From Gammaproteobacteria bacterium (GTDB lineage Bacteria > Pseudomonadota > Gammaproteobacteria > Steroidobacterales > Woeseiaceae), in the NCBI GenBank assembly GCA_003645495.1, contig QNFK01000035.1:1-9949 (forward strand): 9,949 nt of DNA. Reading direction: 5' to 3'. The notes beneath the pieces were generated by a model that searched no databases, was not told the origin of the DNA, and was given only the letters and a program-made list of their open reading frames with translations. This document shows, piece by piece, positions 6,087-9,949 of the stretch (position 1 is the first letter of the stretch; each line of letters begins with the position of its first letter). Position numbers and translations under genes: made by a program.

Positions 6087-6974
6087 TTATGAATTGCTTA
6101 TCTTTTTTGACTTTTGAGTGACGGCAATGCTAATACCGCCCAGGACCAGGGCGGAGGACACCAACAGGCGCATTGAGACGGGTTCGGCGAGCAGCGCGAC
6201 GCCGCCCGCAGCCGCGATCGCGGGCACGGATAATTGCACCATCGCGGCCTGCATTGCGCTGAGGTATTCAAGTGCCGCGTACCAGACGACATAGCCGACG
6301 CCGGAGGTCAGCGCACCGGACAAAACCGCAAGCAGTACGCCACGCATGCTGATATCGGCATTGGCGAAGGTTACCGCCGCCAACGCGATAACAAAAACTA
6401 CAGACAACAGGAAATTGGTAGTCGTGGAGCCGAGTGCATCCGATTCTTTGCGTCCACGAATGGAATAAATACCCCAGGCGATTCCGGACAAGGCCATCAG
6501 CAGCGCGCCACCGGGCGGTGGCGCTTCGACACCGGGAAGTACCAGCCAGACCACGCCAGCAAACGCCAGCGTCCAGCCAAGCCATTCTGGTGCGGATGGG
6601 CGATCCCCGGACCACAGGCTCATAACAATCATAGTGGCCTGTACGAATGCGAAGAGAATCAGTGCGCCGGTACCAGCGCTGAGCGATATATACGCGAAGG
6701 AAAAAGCAACTGCATATAGAAACAGCACGAGCGCCGACAGCCAGCTGCCGTGAGAACGAAAGGATGTATTGCGGCGTGCGACGCTGAAGATAAGCAACAG
6801 TGCAATTGCGCCTGCCAGCAGGCGAATCGTTGTAAATGTTGCCGGATCGATCGCACCGTCACGCAATGCCAGCCTGCAAATGATCGAGTTACCGGCGAAT
6901 GCCAGCATTGCAATGCATGTGTAGACAACCGGGCGGACAGCAGAAGCAGCGGCGGTCACGTCATTGAAAAGCAC
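6087..6974 (-). CDS. EamA/DMT-family permease
   Basis: A 295-residue inner-membrane protein of the drug/metabolite transporter superfamily, with two EamA repeats (about 16-147 and 155-285). Some ten hydrophobic segments are visible, for example VVYTCIAMLAFAGNSIICRL near the N-terminus and LLVSSALVLGGISIAV near the C-terminus. Relatives export amino acids, metabolites or small toxic molecules; the substrate cannot be read from sequence. The second repeat contains ALEYLSAMQAAMVQLSVP and ALLAEPVS, typical of the family's conserved Glu-Pro turn before the final helix. The tail is basic (QKSKK), consistent with a cytoplasmic C-terminus. The start is uncertain: GTG 6974 has no ribosome site and lies inside a long hairpin; GTG 6959 is the next choice and would leave all helices intact. 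The gene follows the methyltransferase-like lipoprotein gene after a 39-base gap. Confidence 0.85.
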   Translation of the reverse strand: MLFNDVTAAASAVRPVVYTCIAMLAFAGNSIICRLALRDGAIDPATFTTIRLLAGAIALLLIFSVARRNTSFRSHGSWLSALVLFLYAVAFSFAYISLSAGTGALILFAFVQATMIVMSLWSGDRPSAPEWLGWTLAFAGVVWLVLPGVEAPPPGGALLMALSGIAWGIYSIRGRKESDALGSTTTNFLLSVVFVIALAAVTFANADISMRGVLLAVLSGALTSGVGYVVWYAALEYLSAMQAAMVQLSVPAIAAAGGVALLAEPVSMRLLVSSALVLGGISIAVTQKSKKISNS

Positions 6975-7009
6975 TGGCAGTCGCGGGCCCGGCCCGCGAC
7001 TGCCATGCT
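6970..7009 (-). terminator. Long perfect hairpin, likely terminator, overlapping the EamA start
   Basis: Fifteen base pairs match exactly (6975-6989 with 6991-7005), and four more (AGCA 6970-6973 with TGCT 7006-7009) extend the stem past a single bulge at 6974. On the - strand the stem is followed by a short T stretch (TTTTC), so it could end transcription of the methyltransferase-like gene, whose stop codon is only 4 bases away. The T stretch is short, so partial termination or an attenuator is as likely. The annotated GTG start of the EamA gene is inside the stem. Confidence 0.55.
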
Positions 7010-7013
7010 GTGC

Positions 7014-7823
7014 CTATTCAGCTGGCTTACGTAACTTCAGCAGGAAACGGTCCGTGTGACCCCTGAGACCTTCGGCAAAAACACCCTGGGTGTGATCGTC
7101 TTCCGGGTTGGACAATATGCTGCTTTGCCCGTCAACGACGAACCCTGCAGCTGTCGCCGTTTCGATAGCTTTTGCGACTTCAATTCTATGCAGTGCCTCG
7201 TTGTCCGCATCGGCCACGCCAGCATGATCGATGATGCCGAATACGCCACCGGGCTTTAACATGCCATGGATAATCTGCAAAACGGCAAGGGCATCTTCGG
7301 GACTGCGACCGTTGTAAAGATCGTGAAAGTTGAGTGCAGTGATCGCAGCATCGAACGGGCCATCATCCGCCGAGAGTTCCTCGAACTCCTTGTTTAGCCT
7401 GGTAACGTTAGGCAGGCGGTTGTCAGCCAGTCTTGCGGCAATTGCTTTCTCATTCGCGCCTTCACGAAACTCCAGGACGAAAGCCGGATTGTGTGCTACG
7501 ACGCTGCCGTCAGAGCCTACCGCGAGCGACAGTACTTCTGTGTAATAACCACTTGCTGCTATGACGTCGATGACGGCCATGCCAGGTTCAATGCCGAGAA
7601 ATTCGACGACGTCCGCTGGTTTCCTGCCCGCATCGCGAGCCTGGTCTTCCGCAGAACGGGAGTCACTGGCAAGCATTGAGCGCAAATCTGCAGCCGGTTC
7701 CGGTGCCGCTGCAGGTTCGGCAGCCGGTTCTGGTGCCGGTGTTGCTTCGGGTTCTGACTGGCCGCACGCAACCATCATTGATGCCGCCGCAAGGATAATT
7801 GCAACCGGGAATTTATAAGTCAT
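7014..7823 (-). CDS. Lipoprotein with class I methyltransferase-like domain
   Basis: A 269-residue predicted lipoprotein. The signal peptide ends in MMVAC, with C20 as the lipidated cysteine; a flexible Ala/Pro/Glu linker follows (about 24-46). The rest (about 55-265) has the order of a Rossmann-type SAM-dependent methyltransferase: VIDVIAASGYYTEVL (84-98) at the place of motif I, a strand and turn ALNFHDLYN (163-171), and the post-motif GMLKPGGVFGIIDH (187-200). It resembles the predicted methyltransferase family COG4798, members of which often carry signal peptides. The motif I glycines are partly replaced (I88 and A90), and SAM is not expected in the periplasm, so catalysis is in doubt. 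GGAG (GGAGA on the - strand, 7831-7834) lies 7 bases before the ATG. It may share a transcript with the EamA permease, subject to the intervening hairpin. Confidence 0.78.
   Translation of the reverse strand: MTYKFPVAIILAAASMMVACGQSEPEATPAPEPAAEPAAAPEPAADLRSMLASDSRSAEDQARDAGRKPADVVEFLGIEPGMAVIDVIAASGYYTEVLSLAVGSDGSVVAHNPAFVLEFREGANEKAIAARLADNRLPNVTRLNKEFEELSADDGPFDAAITALNFHDLYNGRSPEDALAVLQIIHGMLKPGGVFGIIDHAGVADADNEALHRIEVAKAIETATAAGFVVDGQSSILSNPEDDHTQGVFAEGLRGHTDRFLLKLRKPAE
7690..7737. repeat. In-gene direct repeat encoding the Ala/Pro/Glu linker
   Basis: Two 18-base copies (7690-7707 and 7720-7737), differing at one base, are repeated with a 30-base period inside the methyltransferase-like lipoprotein gene. 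They encode the PEPAAEP-type linker after the lipid anchor. Such repeats commonly vary in number by slippage, so linker length may differ among strains. Confidence 0.6.
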
Positions 7824-7865
7824 TACTTTTCTCCACCGTGGCTATTTGAATTCTTTTGAGTTTGC

Positions 7866-7894
7866 AGAATACAGAGGATTGTTCGACTCAACAA
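7866..7894 (-). promoter_or_regulatory. Possible promoter of the methyltransferase-like lipoprotein gene
   Basis: On the - strand TTGTTG (7889-7894) and TATTCT (7866-7871) are separated by 17 bp and lie about 43 bases before the ATG. Matches to the sigma-70 boxes are 3 of 6 and 4 of 6. The site is in the 102-base gap after the GFA gene, where the only other content is AT-rich sequence. Confidence 0.28.
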
Positions 7895-7925
7895 CGCAGC
7901 GCGAGTTCCTGCCTGGATCACCATA

Positions 7926-8345
7926 TCAGGGCTGTTGCGGGTACTCGTCCCAGGTTGGGATTTCGCCGGAATCACAGGACCAGCTCTCACGTGATTCCCA
8001 GAAAATCCGGGCTGAGGGGCTGATGGCCGGTTGACTGTCCAGCGAACCGGCCGGAATCACTGCGATGCTGAGGTCCGGCGCCACCCGCGGTAACGGACTG
8101 CCGCAAGTGGTGCAAAAAACGGTGCGAAAGCGCTCCGCGTCCGGCACGGTGTAGCTGTTGAGCAGATCCTCGCCCTGGGTCCACTCAATCGTATCCGGCT
8201 TCAGGATTATATTGCTGGCGTGACCGGTGCCACTCGCTTTGCGGCAACGACGGCAGTGGCAATGAAAGAAAAACCGCGGCGTGCCGGTAATCTCATAGGT
8301 CACGGAGCCACACAGGCAACTGCCTGAAAAACTCTCTGAAGACAT
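7926..8345 (-). CDS. GFA/DUF636 (CENP-V) family zinc protein
   Basis: A 139-residue cytoplasmic protein of the GFA (glutathione-dependent formaldehyde-activating-like, DUF636/CENP-V) family. The zinc ligands expected for this fold are all present: C10 and C12 in GSCLCGSVTYEI, C29, C31 and C34 in HCHCRRCRKASG, and C78 and C81 in FCTTCGSPL. The family was named for a reported S-hydroxymethylglutathione synthase (Gfa of Paracoccus), but most members have no proven reaction, and this one has no formaldehyde pathway neighbour, so the symbol is not given. The start is set by AGGAG (8352-8356 on the - strand), 6 bases before the ATG. That ribosome site lies inside an 11-bp hairpin, so translation may be controlled by folding. 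The gene follows the unknown lipoprotein gene by 52 bases. Confidence 0.9.
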   Translation of the reverse strand: MSSESFSGSCLCGSVTYEITGTPRFFFHCHCRRCRKASGTGHASNIILKPDTIEWTQGEDLLNSYTVPDAERFRTVFCTTCGSPLPRVAPDLSIAVIPAGSLDSQPAISPSARIFWESRESWSCDSGEIPTWDEYPQQP

Positions 8346-8349
8346 GCGC

Positions 8350-8376
8350 TGCTCCTGAATGCTGAATTCAGGAGCA
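8350..8376 (-). promoter_or_regulatory. Hairpin that contains the ribosome binding site of the GFA gene
   Basis: Eleven bases (8350-8360) pair perfectly with 8366-8376 around a 5-base loop. In the - strand RNA the 3' arm carries the AGGAG used by the GFA gene, so the folded form hides it. There is no T-run after the stem on the - strand, which argues against a plain intrinsic terminator for the upstream lipoprotein gene. Confidence 0.55.
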
Positions 8377-8397
8377 TCTTAACGCACTGCTGGCAGG

Positions 8398-9384
8398 TTA
8401 GAGCGCTATATCGTCCCAGGTCGTTTCTTCCAGGAGCACGAATACGCCATCGCCGTCAGGGTCGGTTTCGATACGTACGGTACTGTCAGAGAGTGCGATG
8501 AGTTTTACTGCACTGCCCTCGCCGGTTACCAATAGTATGCCCGCATATGGATATGCCGCTCCCATGCCCTGGAACGTCGTCAGCGTTGCAAAATCGATAA
8601 CGCCGGCGAGCTGCGAACTGTTAACGGTTCCGGATGAGTCCAGTGTGTATGGTTCCGGGATAACGCTGGTATCGACCGTTTGCGTTGTCAGGAAACTGGT
8701 TACTGTTTCGGTGCTTGCCGCGGAAACCGCTGCCAACGAGTTGCCGCTGATTGACAAGAGGACCATCGGATTGCCGGTTGTATCCACTACGACCGTTGAG
8801 TCACCGTTGCTGGTCATAGTATCCGTCGCGGTAGTCACCGCGAAATCGAAAAGGAGAACATCCATTTCCAGGCGATAAAGGCCGAGCGCCAGGTCACCCG
8901 CGTAGTTGGCGACGGTGAATTCCATTCTGCCGTTCAAGACCTCTCCCAGGCCGTTGTCACAATCTGCGTAATCGACGAAAATCTGATCGCCAATCGACAA
9001 ACTACCGGCGAGGAAAGACACTGGATCCACATCAAGGTTAATTGTGGTGGTGCCACTCGGAATGCAGTCTTCGATGAACGGGCCAACTGGATCTTTTTGC
9101 ATGAAGCGGGCAACTATGTCGGACGCTCCGTTGCTGGCAGTTGGTTTTGAGAAACCACCGTCAGGGGTCGAGGCAATGCCGGATTCGTCGACCAGGCCAC
9201 CAGTATCGACTGACTGTGCGGTTGCGCCATAGGCGATCCTGAGTGCCGGTTTTGCGTTTGTTGCGTCAATACTCAGGGTAGCGCCGCCACCTGCTGGAGG
9301 AACCGGGGCAGGGGAATCACTGCTACCGCTACAAGCTGACAGCAGCAACGCGATAGATAGTGACAATACAAAGCGGATACTCAT
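8398..9384 (-). CDS. Lipoprotein of unknown function
   Basis: A 328-residue secreted protein that I do not recognise. The signal peptide MSIRFVLSLSIALLLSAC has a clear lipobox, with C18 as the lipidated cysteine and S19 after it, which is neutral for outer-membrane sorting. A Ser/Pro/Gly-rich linker (19-36) follows. The remainder is rich in beta-forming and Thr/Ser/Asp residues and has the look of a beta-sandwich or beta-barrel-like secreted domain. C107 and C142 could form a disulfide. DPDGDGVF (308-315) resembles a calcium-binding loop. The ATG at 9384 is chosen over an ATG 31 codons upstream: GGAG (9391-9394 on the - strand) stands 6 bases before it and the lipoprotein signal begins there, while the longer form would bury the signal behind a polar leader. 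Long runs of low-complexity repeats are absent. Confidence 0.75.
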   Translation of the reverse strand: MSIRFVLSLSIALLLSACSGSSDSPAPVPPAGGGATLSIDATNAKPALRIAYGATAQSVDTGGLVDESGIASTPDGGFSKPTASNGASDIVARFMQKDPVGPFIEDCIPSGTTTINLDVDPVSFLAGSLSIGDQIFVDYADCDNGLGEVLNGRMEFTVANYAGDLALGLYRLEMDVLLFDFAVTTATDTMTSNGDSTVVVDTTGNPMVLLSISGNSLAAVSAASTETVTSFLTTQTVDTSVIPEPYTLDSSGTVNSSQLAGVIDFATLTTFQGMGAAYPYAGILLVTGEGSAVKLIALSDSTVRIETDPDGDGVFVLLEETTWDDIAL

Positions 9385-9462
9385 CTGATACTCCGTGCGT
9401 ACCTTATGGTGCGGGCGAGAAATTACCTGGGTGTCAGTGTAATTGTGTGGCGCTGGAGAGGG

Positions 9463-9478
9463 CGTGATGATCATCACG
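9463..9478. promoter_or_regulatory. Perfect 16-bp palindrome upstream of the lipoprotein gene
   Basis: CGTGATGATCATCACG reads the same on both strands with no spacer. It lies about 80 bases upstream of the lipoprotein start and 35 bases past the stop of the Cys-rich gene, in a gap of 128 bases. Position and symmetry fit a binding site for a dimeric regulator. No promoter boxes with good spacing were found beside it, so this is inference from symmetry. Confidence 0.4.
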
Positions 9479-9512
9479 TATATATCTATGGAGTGGGTGG
9501 CTGGCTTATGTC

Positions 9513-9875
9513 TTATCGATCAAGAGAGCGCATCAGTGTCCGTGCCGACACCAGCCATTGACAGGTCTCACAATCGCAATGGCGCCCATGGCCGGCAATC
9601 TTGCGCTCGCTGATGTATTTGATGGCTCCACTCAACGCGGCGATGAGTTCGGGCAATGGTGCGTCCGAAGTGTCGGCGCTACGCGCGCTGTTCAGCCACT
9701 TACAGCCCGGGCCAAATCTACAGTCTTTGCAGGCTGGCAGAAACTCGCTGTAATGACCGGAATTGACACAGTCGCTGAAGTCTACGTCCCGTTCGATCAG
9801 CCACCTGGGATATTCCAGCGTTAGCGTCAGCTGGCCGAGAATGGTTCTGGTTTGAGAGCCTGTGACTGTTGTCAT
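9513..9875 (-). CDS. Small Cys-rich protein with duplicated C-x-C...CxWLxSAR motif
   Basis: A 120-residue soluble protein with no signal peptide or membrane segment; I do not recognise the family. Two copies of a cysteine motif are visible. The first is C49-K-D-C52, five residues, C58-K-W-L-N-S-A-R65; the second is C100-D-C102-E-T-C105-Q-W-L-V-S-A-R111. C36, H96 and H99 add further possible ligands. The pattern suggests one or two metal (zinc or iron-sulfur) sites in a duplicated fold. The helix between them (75-94) may form the link. The N-terminal part TLTLEYPRWLIERDVDF looks like a beta-strand and turn. The ATG is the only in-frame start before an upstream stop; its ribosome site is weak. 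No partner gene beyond the right edge can be seen. Function is unknown. Confidence 0.68.
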   Translation of the reverse strand: MTTVTGSQTRTILGQLTLTLEYPRWLIERDVDFSDCVNSGHYSEFLPACKDCRFGPGCKWLNSARSADTSDAPLPELIAALSGAIKYISERKIAGHGRHCDCETCQWLVSARTLMRSLDR

Positions 9876-9949
9876 TGGGGTGCCCGTTGCTTCGGTAATT
9901 CATAGCAAACGGGTGGGTTGGTGGCTATTCGGAGTATTACGTAGGCATA
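9876..9949. other. Right-edge intergenic segment
   Basis: The last 74 bases precede the Cys-rich gene on the - strand. They contain an imperfect inverted repeat (CCCGTTGC near 9884 with GCAAACGGG near 9906-9914, one bulge). No open frame or convincing promoter was seen, though the promoter of the Cys-rich gene should lie here or just beyond the edge. Confidence 0.3.

Noticed and set aside
6234..6719. A 161-codon open frame on the + strand
   Set aside because: It is antisense to the EamA permease, whose membrane segments make the - strand reading clear.
7690..7737. Possible CRISPR-like or satellite repeat
   Set aside because: Only two units with a 30-base in-frame period, fully explained by the Ala/Pro/Glu linker of the lipoprotein.
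8498..8878. A 126-codon open frame on the + strand
   Set aside because: It is antisense to the lipoprotein gene and lacks a ribosome site; its Ser/Val-rich product mirrors the Thr/Asp-rich coding strand.

Overview
The window looks like chromosomal DNA from a free-living gammaproteobacterium. Base composition is mid-GC, Shine-Dalgarno sites are clear at most genes, TTG and GTG starts are used freely, and there are two lipobox lipoproteins, a PdsO-like OmpA-family protein and a REP-type palindrome pair of the kind seen in Pseudomonas and Xanthomonas relatives. The exact order cannot be fixed from the sequence alone. No phage, transposase, tRNA, rRNA or CRISPR signal was found.

The left half (about 1-5143) is read on the + strand. 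It begins with the C-terminal end of a von Willebrand A-like protein, followed by a gene-free stretch with an 8-bp hairpin and two inverted REP units (226-290). Next come a Tat-exported amidase-signature enzyme (392-1924), a glutathione S-transferase family protein (2056-2802), and a secreted glycine-zipper/coiled-coil/OmpA protein (2959-3687) closed by a strong intrinsic terminator (3729-3770). Last is a tightly spaced pair: pterin-4a-carbinolamine dehydratase (start corrected to GTG 3829) and a PLP-dependent threonine/serine dehydratase (start corrected to TTG 4172).

The right half (5170-9875) is read on the - strand. In order of transcription it holds a small Cys-rich protein with a duplicated metal-site-like motif (9875-9513), a lipoprotein of unknown function (9384-8398), a GFA/DUF636 zinc protein (8345-7926), a lipoprotein with a methyltransferase fold (7823-7014), an EamA/DMT permease (6974-6087) and an orphan ParA-type ATPase (5934-5170). 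The two halves converge at 5144-5169 over a small inverted repeat.

I see no single operon-encoded pathway or defence system. Most genes are housekeeping or accessory singletons. The less ordinary signals are small ones: a hairpin that would bury the ribosome binding site of the GFA gene, a hairpin that buries the annotated start codon of the EamA gene, a pterin dehydratase lacking a catalytic His, an exported methyltransferase with a degenerate SAM motif, the duplicated Cys motif protein, and two clean palindromes in promoter-proximal positions. No gene-free stretch exceeds 300 bases.
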